Positions 46,688 to 56,002 are shown, counted from the first letter of the stretch. The stretch: DNA of 64,000 bases from Flavobacteriales bacterium (GCA_016715895.1 JADJXH010000003.1:1302001-1366000), one strand, 5' to 3'. The notes: generated by a model not told the origin, from the sequence alone. Made by a program: numbers and translations.

Positions 46688-49600
46688 TCAGGCGGCCACG
46701 CCGGCCGGGACGCCCTTGCGGGCCTTGTTCTTCAGCAGGTCGGCGGCCACGGCCGAGGCGACGAAGATGGAGCTGTACGTGCCCACCAGGATGCCCGCGA
46801 ACAGACCGAACACGAAGCCCTTGATGCTGACCCCGCCGAAGAAGAAGATGATCAGCAGGACCAACATGGTGTTGAAGCCGGTGTTCAACGTACGGCTGAG
46901 GGTGGAGTTGATGGCCTTGTTGAAGACCGTGACGGTGTCCTCGCGCTTGTGCTCGCGCAGGTATTCGCGGATGCGGTCGAACACCACCACCGTGTCGTTG
47001 ATGGAGTAGCCGATCACCGTCAGGATGACCGCGATGAAGGCCTCGTCGATCTCCAGGCTGAAGCCCACCACGCCCCACAGCAGGGAGTAGAGGCCGAGCA
47101 CGATGAGCGTATCGTGCACCAGGGAGAGCAGAGCGCCCACACCGTACTGCCAGTTGTTGAATCGGATGCCGATGTAGATGAACATGAAGACGAGGGCGAT
47201 CAGGACCGAGGTGATGGCCTTGGTCTTGATGTCGTCACTGATGGTGGCGTCCACCTTGCGGGTCTCGATGATGTCATAGGCACCGCCCACTTGGGCCAGG
47301 CCCTCGCTGAGCCGCTGCTCCACGCGGGCATCGGTGTCCTGCCCAAGGTCGTCGATCAGGTAGTTGGTGGTGATCTTCAACTGGCGGCTGCCGCCGTAGG
47401 TCTTCACGCCGGTGGAGTACTGGCGGCCGCCTTCACCCACCATCAGGGGTTCCAGCACACCGCGCACGCCCTCGGCGCTCACCTCGTTCTCGAACTTCAC
47501 CACGTAGGTGCGGCCACCGCTGAAGTCGACGCCCCAGTTGAAACCGCGGGTGACCATGCTGAAGATGCCGATGCCGATGAGGACCGCGCTGATGCCGTAG
47601 AAGAGCTTGCGCTTGCCCATCCACTCGTAGTTGGCGTTCACGAAGATGTCCTTCGACCAGCTGCTCCAAAAGGAGATCGTCCGGCCCTTGTCCAGTCGCC
47701 AGGTCATGATCATGCGGGCGATGAAGATGGCCGTGAACATGGAAGTGAGGATGCCCAGGCCGGTGGTGGTGGCGAAGCCGCGGATGGGTCCCGAACCGAA
47801 GATGTAGAGGATGACGGCCGTGACGAACGTGGTGACGTTGGAGTCGATGATGGCCGATAGCGCACCCTGGTTGCTGAAGGCGGTCTGGATGGCCGACTTG
47901 AGCATCTTGCCCGCCCGCAGTTCCTCCCGCACCCGCTCGTTGACCAGCACGTTGGCGTCCACCGCCATGCCCACGGTGAGCACGATACCGGCGATGCCGG
48001 GCAGGGTGAGCGTGGCCTGCATGGAGGCCATGGTGCCCACCAAGAAGAACACGTTGGCCAGCAGGGCGATGTCGGCGATCCATCCGGCGCGGGCGTAATA
48101 GAGGCCCATGACGAGCAGTACACCGGCGAGGGCCACGGCGAAGGACAGCAGGCCGCTGGTGATGTTCTCCTCCCCAAGGGACGGACCCACGACGGTCTCG
48201 TCGATGATGCGGGCGGGGGCGGGCAGGGCGCCGGCCTTCAGGATGTTGGCCAGGTCGTCGGCCTCCTGGATCTGCTGGTTGAGGTCGCCCGAGCCCATGC
48301 TGATGCTGCTGCGGCCACCGGCGATCTCGCTGATGACGGTGGGGGCGCTGTACACCAGTTCGTCCAGCACGATGGCGATGGACTTGCCCACGTTGTCGCC
48401 GGTCATCACTTTCCAGGTCTGGGCGCCTTCGGCGTCCATCTGCATCATCACCTCCACATCGCCCTTCATGTCGAAATCCTGGGCGGCGTTCACGATGGAA
48501 GCGCCGTCCAGCTTGGGCTTGCCGCCACGGGGCACGCGCAGGGCGTAGAGGGTGAGCACGTCGGTGCCTTCGATGGGCTTGGCGCCCCAGGCGAAGCGCA
48601 GGTCGGCGGGGAACACCCCGGTCAGCGCCGGGCCGCGCAAGGTGGCGTTGACGGCGGCGGTGTCCACCGCCCGGGCATTGCCCACCGCGGCGCCCTTGGA
48701 CAGCGAATAGCCGCCGGCCTGGGTGCCGAACACGCTGGGCGTGAGGATGGCGAAGAGGGGGTTCTCCTTCTGGAACTCGGCGCGTCCACCCGCGGTATCC
48801 ACGGCGGCGGAGTCGTTATCGGCGCTGAGGGCGTCCAGCAGGTCCTGGCCGCTGGCGCTGTCGGCGGCGGTGCTGTCGGCGGCGACCACGGCGGGCGCTC
48901 CGGTCTCCAGGACCCGCAGGGCCATGCGGCGGTTCTTGGCGCGGCCCTCCTCGGTGGCGTTGCTGGCCACCGGATACTGGGAACCATAGCCCTCGGCCTC
49001 CAAGCGGCCCTTGGCCACACCCTTCTTCTCCAGCTCGGCCACCACCGCCTCGGCGCGCTGCTGGCTGAGCTTCTGGTTGGCGGCCGCGTTGCCGGTGCTG
49101 TCCGTGTATCCGCCGATCTTCAGGCGCACCTCGGGGTAGGCCTTCAGGATCTCCACCAGGTTGTTCAGCTGGGCATCGCTGCTGTCGGCGAGCAGTTCGG
49201 CGCTGCCGCTGCGGAACACCACCCGGTCGAAGTTGAACCAGGTGGTCTTGTCCACCGGGCGACCTGCCTCCAGGAAGCCGAGCAGGCCGCTCTCCACACC
49301 GCCGGCCAGGCCGTCGATGGTGACGCCGGTGGAGAGGGCCTTGTTGAACGCGCCTTCTCCGTCGGTCGCAGCGGTGACACCGCCCTTCGCATCGCGCAGG
49401 CGCTTGTTGGCCTCCTCCAGCAGCGGGTACACCTCGGTGTTGTCGTAGGTCTCCCAGAACTCGAGGTTGGCGGTGCTCTGCAGCACCTTGCGCACGCGCT
49501 CCTTGTCCTTCACACCGGGCAGTTCCACCTGGATGCGGCCGCTGAACTGTTGCTTCTGGATCCCGGGCTGGGCCACACCGAATTTGTCGATGCGGTTGCG

Positions 49601-50209
49601 CAGGATGTTCTCCGTGTTGTTGATCGCCGTGCGGGCCTCCCGACGAAGGGCCTCCACGATCTCATCATTGCCGGCTTCCCGGGGGAACATGTCCTTCTTG
49701 TCGGCCGAGTGGAAGACGGCGGCCATCTTGGCGTTGGGGGCCTGCTTGTTCCATTCGTCGGCGAAAAGGGTGATGAAGTCCTGGGTGCTGCTGCTTTGGC
49801 GGGTGCGGGCCGCGGCCATCACGGACTGGAAGGTGGCATCGGAGCTGTTCTCGCTGAGGTTGGCCACCAATTCGGGGATGCTCACCTCCAGGGTGACGGC
49901 CATGCCGCCCTTGAGGTCGAGGCCCAGGTTGATCTCCTTCTCCTTGCACTCGCGGTAGCTGTAGCCGAACACCGGGTAGATCTTCTCCTCGGCCCGGTCG
50001 CGCAGCACGCGGTTCTCCATGGCGATGAGCAGGGAGTCGCGGTCGGCCGAAGCGTTCCCCGGAACGGCCATCACCGAATCTGCCAGGTAGGCGGCCTGCT
50101 CGCGGGCCTCCCGCTCCACGCGCGAGGTGAACAGGGAGAAGGAAAGCTGCCACAGGCACGCGAGCGCCAGCAGGAGGGTGAAGATCCACAACGCGCCTCT
50201 GTTCTGCAT
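46688..50209 (-). CDS. secDF: SecDF protein-export fusion with an embedded OmpA-like domain
   Basis: 1173 residues, longer than the roughly 1000 usual for Bacteroidota SecDF. SecD part: first membrane helix (~7-25), LGLDLKGGMAVTLEVSI (~97-113), RNRIDKFGVAQPGIQKQQFS, IQVELPGVKDKERVRKVLQS, and the membrane block with GLYYARAGWIADIALLANVF. SecF part: FFYGISAVLIG-type start, VDFSGGRTYVVKFE and NDTVVVFDRIREYLREHKRE. Between them, residues ~320-437 form a complete OmpA C-terminal domain (FRSGSAELLADSSDAQLNNL, GGYTDSTGNAAANQKLSQQR, GRAKNRRMALRV), including the Asp and Arg that bind diaminopimelate. SecDF uses the proton gradient to pull substrates out of SecYEG; here it may also grip peptidoglycan. 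Confidence 0.9.
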   Translation of the reverse strand: MQNRGALWIFTLLLALACLWQLSFSLFTSRVEREAREQAAYLADSVMAVPGNASADRDSLLIAMENRVLRDRAEEKIYPVFGYSYRECKEKEINLGLDLKGGMAVTLEVSIPELVANLSENSSDATFQSVMAAARTRQSSSTQDFITLFADEWNKQAPNAKMAAVFHSADKKDMFPREAGNDEIVEALRREARTAINNTENILRNRIDKFGVAQPGIQKQQFSGRIQVELPGVKDKERVRKVLQSTANLEFWETYDNTEVYPLLEEANKRLRDAKGGVTAATDGEGAFNKALSTGVTIDGLAGGVESGLLGFLEAGRPVDKTTWFNFDRVVFRSGSAELLADSSDAQLNNLVEILKAYPEVRLKIGGYTDSTGNAAANQKLSQQRAEAVVAELEKKGVAKGRLEAEGYGSQYPVASNATEEGRAKNRRMALRVLETGAPAVVAADSTAADSASGQDLLDALSADNDSAAVDTAGGRAEFQKENPLFAILTPSVFGTQAGGYSLSKGAAVGNARAVDTAAVNATLRGPALTGVFPADLRFAWGAKPIEGTDVLTLYALRVPRGGKPKLDGASIVNAAQDFDMKGDVEVMMQMDAEGAQTWKVMTGDNVGKSIAIVLDELVYSAPTVISEIAGGRSSISMGSGDLNQQIQEADDLANILKAGALPAPARIIDETVVGPSLGEENITSGLLSFAVALAGVLLVMGLYYARAGWIADIALLANVFFLVGTMASMQATLTLPGIAGIVLTVGMAVDANVLVNERVREELRAGKMLKSAIQTAFSNQGALSAIIDSNVTTFVTAVILYIFGSGPIRGFATTTGLGILTSMFTAIFIARMIMTWRLDKGRTISFWSSWSKDIFVNANYEWMGKRKLFYGISAVLIGIGIFSMVTRGFNWGVDFSGGRTYVVKFENEVSAEGVRGVLEPLMVGEGGRQYSTGVKTYGGSRQLKITTNYLIDDLGQDTDARVEQRLSEGLAQVGGAYDIIETRKVDATISDDIKTKAITSVLIALVFMFIYIGIRFNNWQYGVGALLSLVHDTLIVLGLYSLLWGVVGFSLEIDEAFIAVILTVIGYSINDTVVVFDRIREYLREHKREDTVTVFNKAINSTLSRTLNTGFNTMLVLLIIFFFGGVSIKGFVFGLFAGILVGTYSSIFVASAVAADLLKNKARKGVPAGVAA

Positions 50210-50276
50210 GTCCGACGGGGTGTTTCGGGGGGTGGGGGACCACGCCCGGATGGGGCACGGCCTTTCAATGGGGCGG

Positions 50277-50284
50277 CAAATATA
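50277..50284 (-). promoter_or_regulatory. -7 promoter element (TATATTTG) for secDF
   Basis: Minus strand perfect TAnnTTTG, 67 bases before ATG 50209, and 39 bases from the divergent element at 50324. Confidence 0.6.
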
Positions 50285-50323
50285 GAAAGGGCCTCGACGC
50301 GCCGGAACCGCTGGTCAGCCCCC

Positions 50324-50331
50324 TAGCTTTG
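50324..50331 (+). promoter_or_regulatory. -7 promoter element (TAGCTTTG) for the VCBS-repeat gene
   Basis: Perfect TAnnTTTG, leaving a leader of about 50 bases before ATG 50390. Confidence 0.6.
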
Positions 50332-50389
50332 CCATGGCCCGACCGGACAACGCGAGCATGACCACGCCCGTCCGACAGGCACCCTCCGC

Positions 50390-52708
50390 ATGCACACCTC
50401 GCTCCTTCCCTTCGCCGCCGGGCTCCTCATGCTCGGCGCACCGGCCCACGCCCAGTTCGTCCTGCGCCACGACGGCAGCCTGCCCGTGACGCGGAACGGC
50501 AACGCCGTCCCGATGGCCTGGGCGGGCGGGCTCAACTGGTGCCAGGTGTCACAGGCCGATCTGGACCAGGATGGTACCAAGGACATCTTCATCTTCGACC
50601 GGGCCGGGGACGAGGTGGTGGTGGTGCTGCACGATGGCGTGCCGGGCAGTACGAACTACAGCTACGACCCCGTGCTGAGCAGCACCTGGCCGTTCAACGA
50701 GCTGGACAGCTGGGCCCTGCTGCGCGACTACAACTGCGATGGCAAGGAGGACCTCTTCGGCTATGTGCCGGGCCAGGGCGGCTTCGGGGTGTACAAGAAC
50801 GTGAGCGATGGCAACGGGCTGGAGTTCGAGCTCGCCTTCAACCTGGTGGGCAGCAACTACGTGCCCACCTGGAGCCCCAACCTGTACGTGACGCAGGTGG
50901 ACGTTCCGGCCATCGACGACATCGACGCCGACGGTGACCTGGACGTGCTCACCTTCAGCATCTTCGGGTCGTACGTGGAGTACCACAAGAACCTCAGCAT
51001 GGAGCTGTACGGCACCTGCGACAGCCTGGTGTACGAGGTGCGCAACCGGTGCTGGGGCTACTTCAGCGAGAACGTGAACAACAACTCCACCCAACTGAAC
51101 CACCCCTGCGGCTTCAACGTGCCGAACCCGGAGTTCCCCCTGGAGCCGGGTGTGATCGCCGAAGCGGTGGAGGCCCTGCAGCAACGCGGTCACCAGGCCG
51201 TGCGCACCCGGGGCGACGAGGTGGTCGACGGGCGATCCGCAGCGCACGTGGGCAGCACCCTGCTGAGCCTCGACCTCGATGGCGACACCGTGAAGGAGCT
51301 GATCCTGGGCGACATCTCCTTCAACACCCTGAACGCCCTGTTCAACGGAGGCGGCCTGAACGACGCGCTGATGGTGGCCCAGGATAGCACCTACCCCGTG
51401 CAGGACGTGCCGGTGTCCCTGCCGGTGTTCCCCGGTGCCTACCACGTGGACGTGAACAACGATGGCAAGCGCGACCTGGTGGTGAGCCCCAACGCCACCA
51501 GCCTGACGCACAACTTCCAGAGCGTTTGGTACTACCTGAACACGGGCACCGATGCGGTGCCGGTGTTCGATCAACAGAGCACCTCCCTCTGGCAGGGTGA
51601 CATGCTGGACTTCGGCGAAGGGGCCTATCCGGTGCCCTTCGACCACAACGGCGACGGGCTGATGGACCTGATCGTGGCCAACTACGGCTACTACAACCCT
51701 GGCGGCGACTACCCCGGCAAGCTGGCGCTGCTGGAGAACACGGGCAGCGCCACGGCACCGGCGTTCACCCTGGTGACGGACGACTACATGAGCTTGAGCA
51801 CGAGCGGCATCGGCGCGGCCATGTACCCGGCCTTCGGTGACCTGGACGGCGACGGGGACAAGGACCTGATCATCGGCGACCTTCAGGGGCGGATGCACTT
51901 CTTCCGCAACACCACCACGGGACCGGTGGCCGCTTTCACGCTGGAGACCCCGAACATCACGGACAACAACGGGGATGTGATGGACGTGGGCCAGTTCGCG
52001 ACGCCGCAGCTCGTCCAGGTGGACAACGACGCCCTGTTGGACCTGATCGTGGGCGAACGCAACGGCAACATCAACTACTTCCGCAATACCGGCACCTCCG
52101 CAGCGCCCATCTGGACCGCCACGGAGGACTCGCTGGGCGGCGTGGTGGTGAACGAGTGGTGGAACGTGACGGGTTACAGCGTGCCCTGGATGTTCCTCAA
52201 CAGCGACGGTGAGCGCGAGCTGGTGGTGGGCTCCGAATCGGGCTGGATCCACCAGTACAAGAACATCGACGGCAACCTGAACGGGGTGTTCACCCTGGTG
52301 GACAGCACCTTCCAGGAGATCCGCGAGGGCATGCGGAGCAGCATGACGCTGGTGGACATCAACGGCGACGGGCACCTGGATGCGTTCACCGGCAATTACC
52401 GGGGCGGCATCGGCTTCTGGCGCAACGACGCGGGCGTGGGCATCAATGGTCCGATGGCCGGTGCCGCGGCCACGCTGACCCTGCGGCCCAACCCGGCCGG
52501 CGACCGTGTGGAGCTGCTGCTCGGCGACGACTTCACCAACGGCATGACGTACCGCGTGGTGGGGCCCACCGGTCAGCTGGTGCTGAGCGGGCGGGTGGAA
52601 CAGGCCCGGCAGGGCATCGACATCAGCCGGCTGAGCCCGGGCGCCTATGCGGTGTGGGTGGAAGGCGGTGCCGTGGCGCAGCGTGGACGCCTGATGGTGC
52701 TGCGGTAG
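50390..52708 (+). CDS. Secreted VCBS/FG-GAP repeat protein with T9SS type A sorting domain
   Basis: 772 residues with signal peptide (LLPFAAGLLMLGAPAHAQ). At least eight FG-GAP/VCBS motifs of the type D-D-DGD-D are visible: QADLDQDGTKDIFIFDRAGD, DYNCDGKEDLFGYVP, IDDIDADGDLDVLTFSI, DVNNDGKRDLVVSPN, DHNGDGLMDLIVANYG, FGDLDGDGDKDLIIGDLQG, and DINGDGHLDAFTGNYRG, a calcium-binding beta-propeller as in integrin alpha heads. Residues ~700-772 (LRPNPAGDRVELLLGDDF, then GAYAVWVEGGAVAQRGRLMV) are a type A sorting domain. Probably a surface or released adhesion-type protein. Confidence 0.88.
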   Translation: MHTSLLPFAAGLLMLGAPAHAQFVLRHDGSLPVTRNGNAVPMAWAGGLNWCQVSQADLDQDGTKDIFIFDRAGDEVVVVLHDGVPGSTNYSYDPVLSSTWPFNELDSWALLRDYNCDGKEDLFGYVPGQGGFGVYKNVSDGNGLEFELAFNLVGSNYVPTWSPNLYVTQVDVPAIDDIDADGDLDVLTFSIFGSYVEYHKNLSMELYGTCDSLVYEVRNRCWGYFSENVNNNSTQLNHPCGFNVPNPEFPLEPGVIAEAVEALQQRGHQAVRTRGDEVVDGRSAAHVGSTLLSLDLDGDTVKELILGDISFNTLNALFNGGGLNDALMVAQDSTYPVQDVPVSLPVFPGAYHVDVNNDGKRDLVVSPNATSLTHNFQSVWYYLNTGTDAVPVFDQQSTSLWQGDMLDFGEGAYPVPFDHNGDGLMDLIVANYGYYNPGGDYPGKLALLENTGSATAPAFTLVTDDYMSLSTSGIGAAMYPAFGDLDGDGDKDLIIGDLQGRMHFFRNTTTGPVAAFTLETPNITDNNGDVMDVGQFATPQLVQVDNDALLDLIVGERNGNINYFRNTGTSAAPIWTATEDSLGGVVVNEWWNVTGYSVPWMFLNSDGERELVVGSESGWIHQYKNIDGNLNGVFTLVDSTFQEIREGMRSSMTLVDINGDGHLDAFTGNYRGGIGFWRNDAGVGINGPMAGAAATLTLRPNPAGDRVELLLGDDFTNGMTYRVVGPTGQLVLSGRVEQARQGIDISRLSPGAYAVWVEGGAVAQRGRLMVLR

Positions 52709-52730
52709 GCACCACCGGGTCGGGAACGGA

Positions 52731-52771
52731 AGCGCCCGCCTTGCGCGCCGATCGGCGTCAAGGCGGGCGCT
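52731..52771. terminator. Bidirectional terminator-like hairpin between convergent genes
   Basis: Perfect 13-bp outer arms AGCGCCCGCCTTG (52731-52743) and CAAGGCGGGCGCT (52759-52771), with an inner CGCCGATCGGCG palindrome. It lies between the VCBS gene stop and the mdh stop. Confidence 0.6.
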
Positions 52772-52793
52772 CCGCGTTCGGACCGGGACCGGC

Positions 52794-53735
52794 TCAGGCC
52801 GGCACGTTGTTCATCTTGTCCAGCACGTCCATCACCTCCTTCACGGCTTTGGCGCTGGCGTTGCAGAGCGCCTGTTCGTCCTTGGTGAGCTTGAGCTCGA
52901 TGATGCGCTCGATGCCGTTGCGACCCAGCACCACGGGCACGCCCATGTACACGTCCTTCAGGCCGTACTCACCGGTGAGCCAGGCGCACACGGGGAACAC
53001 GCGCTTCTGGTCGCGCACGATGGCCTCCACCATCTGGGCCGCGGCCGTACCGGGGGCGTACCAGGCGCTGGTGCCGAGCAGGTTCACGATCTCGCCGCCG
53101 CCCTTCTTGGTCCGTTCCACGATGGCGTTGAGCTTGTCCTCGGCGATCAGCTCGGTGACCGGGATGCCGCCCACGGTGGTGTAGCGCGGCAGAGGCACCA
53201 TGGTGTCGCCGTGGCCGCCCATGAGCACCGCCTGGATGTCCTTGGGGCTCACGTTCAGTTCGGTGGCCAGGAAGGCGCGGTACCGGGCCGTGTCCAGGAT
53301 GCCGGCCATGCCGAACACGCGCTGGGCGGGGAACTTGCTGGTGAGGAAGGCGCAATAGGTCATCACATCGAGCGGGTTGCTCACCACGATGATGATCGCC
53401 TCGGGGCTGTGCTTCACCACCTGCTCGGTGACGCTCTTGACGATGTTGGCGTTGGTGGCGATGAGGTCATCGCGGCTCATCCCCGGCTTGCGCGGCAGGC
53501 CGCTGGTGATCACCACCACATCGCTGCCCGCGGTCTTGGCATAGTCGTTCGTGCTGCCGGTGATGCGGCTGTCGAACAGGCTGATGGGCGCGGTCTGCCA
53601 CAGGTCGAGCGCCTTGCCCTCGGCAAAGCCTTCCTTGATGTCGAGCAGCACCACTTCATTGGCGAGCTCCCAACGGGCACAGGCATCGGCGCACGTGGCG
53701 CCCACGTTGCCCGCTCCCACGACGGTGATCTTCAT
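52794..53735 (-). CDS. mdh: Malate dehydrogenase
   Basis: 313 residues from ATG 53735 (MKITVVGAGNVGATCADACA); upstream in-frame residues are not conserved. NAD-binding GAGNVGAT, substrate arginines in TSGLPRKPGMSRDDLIATN, catalytic His in AVLMGGHGDTMVP, and the Asp partner in VVSNPLDVMTY. This is the lactate-dehydrogenase-like Mdh group used in the citric-acid cycle. Single gene between a convergent T9SS cargo gene and the divergent sigma factor. Confidence 0.96.
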   Translation of the reverse strand: MKITVVGAGNVGATCADACARWELANEVVLLDIKEGFAEGKALDLWQTAPISLFDSRITGSTNDYAKTAGSDVVVITSGLPRKPGMSRDDLIATNANIVKSVTEQVVKHSPEAIIIVVSNPLDVMTYCAFLTSKFPAQRVFGMAGILDTARYRAFLATELNVSPKDIQAVLMGGHGDTMVPLPRYTTVGGIPVTELIAEDKLNAIVERTKKGGGEIVNLLGTSAWYAPGTAAAQMVEAIVRDQKRVFPVCAWLTGEYGLKDVYMGVPVVLGRNGIERIIELKLTKDEQALCNASAKAVKEVMDVLDKMNNVPA

Positions 53736-53788
53736 GTGTTGACGGTTTGGACGGTTAGGATGAACGCCCGGCCGGGCCGGAGCGGGGG

Positions 53789-53796
53789 CGAAATTA
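53789..53796 (-). promoter_or_regulatory. -7 promoter element for mdh
   Basis: Minus strand TAATTTCG, one mismatch from TAnnTTTG, 53 bases before the start. Confidence 0.45.
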
Positions 53797-53931
53797 ACCG
53801 AGCCAGGCCGGAGCAGGGTGAGCCCGGTCACCCGGCGGCCTGGAACCCGGCACCGGCGGGAAAAAAGTGACGGGCGGGGGTCGGGCCAGGCATCCTTTTC
53901 GGACGCCTTGCGTCTGTTCATCGTACATGGC

Positions 53932-53939
53932 TACCTTGG
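53932..53939 (+). promoter_or_regulatory. -7 promoter element for the ECF sigma factor
   Basis: GGCTACCTTGG contains TACCTTGG, as before the HhH gene. It lies 20 bases before ATG 53960 and downstream of the alternative ATG 53927, favouring the later start. Confidence 0.45.
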
Positions 53940-53959
53940 CATCCACCCAACGTGCCACC

Positions 53960-54601
53960 ATGCCTCCCGGCCTGGCAACCGACCCCATCGAGCATCGTCT
54001 GCCTACCGTGCAGCACGTGGAGGGAGGGCTTGAGCCCGGCTTCGAGCCCATCATCGATGGATGCATCGCAGGCGAACACCGCAGCCAGCAGCGGGTGTAT
54101 GAGCTTTTCTACGGGAAGATGCTGGCCGTATGCCTGCGCTACACCAAGAACACCGACCAGGCGAAGGACATCCTGCAGGACGGCTTCATCAAGGTGTTCC
54201 GCAGCATGGACCGGTTCAACCGGAGCGGCAGTTTCGAGGGCTGGATCCGGCGGATCATGGTGAACACGGCCATCGACCATTTCCGGCGCACGAAGAACGC
54301 CTACCTGCTGCTGGGCGAGGAGCGCAGCATCGAGGATTTCGGCGACCAGGATGAAGAGGACGTGCTGGAGGACAACAGCGGCGAGGAGGAGATGGACCTG
54401 AAGCCGGCGGACGTGATCAATGCCATGCAGAAGCTGACACCGGCCTACCGGACGGTGTTCAACCTGTACGTGTTCGAGGAGATGACCCACAAGGAGATCG
54501 CCGACATGCTCGGCATCAACGTGGGCACCTCCAAGAGCAATCTGGCGAAGGCGAAGAACAACCTGAAAAAGATGCTCAGGAAGGAGCGCAAGCTGCTCTG
54601 A
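53960..54601 (+). CDS. ECF-type RNA polymerase sigma factor
   Basis: 213 residues from ATG 53960 (ATG 53927 is also in frame). Region 2: VYELFYGKMLAVCLRYTKNT, then QAKDILQDGFIKVFRSMDRF and GWIRRIMVNTAIDHFRR. Region 4: KLTPAYRTVFNLYVFEEMTH, then EIADMLGINVGTSKSNLAKA. No region 1.1 or 3, so this is an extracytoplasmic-function sigma. An unusually acidic linker joins the two regions. Sixteen bases downstream begins a membrane-anchored PKD protein whose N-terminus has the look of a Bacteroidota anti-sigma partner, so the pair is likely one signalling unit. Confidence 0.9.
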   Translation: MPPGLATDPIEHRLPTVQHVEGGLEPGFEPIIDGCIAGEHRSQQRVYELFYGKMLAVCLRYTKNTDQAKDILQDGFIKVFRSMDRFNRSGSFEGWIRRIMVNTAIDHFRRTKNAYLLLGEERSIEDFGDQDEEDVLEDNSGEEEMDLKPADVINAMQKLTPAYRTVFNLYVFEEMTHKEIADMLGINVGTSKSNLAKAKNNLKKMLRKERKLL

Positions 54602-54617
54602 GCGTGGAGAACTTGAC

Positions 54618-55904
54618 ATGAACAAGAACACGTTGGATCCATTCGAGAGGCGGCTGAAGGACTCCCTGGAGGAGTTCGAGGTGCCGTACAACTCGGCCGA
54701 TTGGGCGCAGTTGCAGCGGGCGATGGCGGGTGGCACCGCGCGTTCGCGCCTGAGCAAGGGTGGGCTTCTGGCCCTGCTGCTCACCGGTGGCATGGTCGCC
54801 GCTGGTACCGCGTACTGGCTGACGAGCGATGAGCAGATCGCCGACATGGGGACCTCCCCTGCGGTCACCGTCCGGTCCGATGCGTCCCCCGAGAGTCCCT
54901 CTGCGACGCAAGGCACGGTCGACGGGGAGCCCGAGGGCGGGAAGGTCGATGGTCCGGTCGCCGGGGTCTCCGGTACAGCGGAGGCCGCTTTGCCTGCCAT
55001 GCCGGCCCGCTCCACGACCCCGACAAGCGCGGTGGCCGCGCGCATCGAACGCGGCACGACGACCGGCGCGACGGTGGCGGCCGCTGTGCCCCCCACTGCC
55101 CCGAGCGCCAAGGACGACGGCACCATGGCCTTCAGTGCCAGTGTTTCAGAGGGCTGCCCGGGCACCGCCATCCAATTCACCGCCAACGGCACACCGGACG
55201 ATGCCATCTACCTGTGGAACTTCGGGGACGGCAGCTTCAGCAACCAGGCCCGCCCGGACCACACCTTCGCCAAGTCGGGCAAGTTCGAGGTGATGCTGTC
55301 GGTGTCCAACCCCGGCGGGGGAACGATCCTCAGCAAACCGAGCAGCGACCTCATCGTGATCCACGAAGCACCGGAAGCCTCCTTCAACGCACAGAAAGTG
55401 GAGTACGAGGGGCACATCCCTTCGGTGCACTTCGAGAACCGCTCGATCGGCGGCAAGCACTACGCCTGGGACTTCGGTGACGGCAGCAGTTCGGCCGTGG
55501 CCCATCCGGACCATATCTACCTGAAGAAGGGCGTCTATTCCGTGAAGCTGACGGTGACCAACGAGAACGGATGCATGGACACCCGGGAGCGCGAGATCCG
55601 CATCGAGCGCGACTACAACCTGGACGCACCGCAGAGCTTCTCCCCCAATGGCGACGGCAACGACGACCTGTTCATGCCGGAGGCCCTGCGCACCCTGGGT
55701 GTGCGCTTCAACCTGGTGATCCAGGACGCCGGATCAGGCCGCAAGGTGTATGAGACCGCCGACGCCACCAGGCCCTGGACCGGTCGCGTGGACAACCGCG
55801 GCGAGCTCTGCGCCGCCGGCGAATACGTGTGGATGGCCACCATCAAGGAAGGCGCGCATCTTGGCGATGTGGTCTTCAATGGCAAGGTGAGCCTGGTGCG
55901 CTGA
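54618..55904 (+). CDS. Membrane-anchored PKD protein with gliding-motility-type C-terminal domain; candidate anti-sigma partner
   Basis: 428 residues. No cleavable signal peptide: residues 1-46 are polar (MNKNTLDPFERRLKDSLEEF, then VPYNSADWAQLQRAM), followed by one membrane helix (~47-68, GGLLALLLTGGMVAAGTAYW). Outside are a Ser/Ala/Thr-rich linker (~70-170), two PKD domains (~172-250, AIYLWNFGDGSFSNQARPDH; ~255-330, YAWDFGDGSSSAVAHPDH) and a C-terminal domain (~335-428, APQSFSPNGDGNDDLFMPEA, then GEYVWMATI) of the gliding-motility/T9SS type B kind. The cytosolic tail directly after a sigma gene suggests sigma sequestration; no zinc-binding anti-sigma motif is present. Role is inferred. Confidence 0.75.
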   Translation: MNKNTLDPFERRLKDSLEEFEVPYNSADWAQLQRAMAGGTARSRLSKGGLLALLLTGGMVAAGTAYWLTSDEQIADMGTSPAVTVRSDASPESPSATQGTVDGEPEGGKVDGPVAGVSGTAEAALPAMPARSTTPTSAVAARIERGTTTGATVAAAVPPTAPSAKDDGTMAFSASVSEGCPGTAIQFTANGTPDDAIYLWNFGDGSFSNQARPDHTFAKSGKFEVMLSVSNPGGGTILSKPSSDLIVIHEAPEASFNAQKVEYEGHIPSVHFENRSIGGKHYAWDFGDGSSSAVAHPDHIYLKKGVYSVKLTVTNENGCMDTREREIRIERDYNLDAPQSFSPNGDGNDDLFMPEALRTLGVRFNLVIQDAGSGRKVYETADATRPWTGRVDNRGELCAAGEYVWMATIKEGAHLGDVVFNGKVSLVR

Positions 55905-55921
55905 ACCGAACGACCGACATG

Positions 55922-55950
55922 AAAGACCCCGCCCCGGCGGGGTCTTTTTC
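55922..55950 (+). terminator. Rho-independent terminator after the sigma/PKD operon
   Basis: Perfect 11-bp stem AAAGACCCCGC (55922-55932) and GCGGGGTCTTT (55937-55947), four-base loop, followed by further T bases. The best intrinsic terminator in the window. Confidence 0.9.
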
Positions 55951-56002
55951 TTGGAACCCAAGGGTGCCCCGGCATGGGCCGTACCGTGAGGCCGCGAGGT
56001 GC

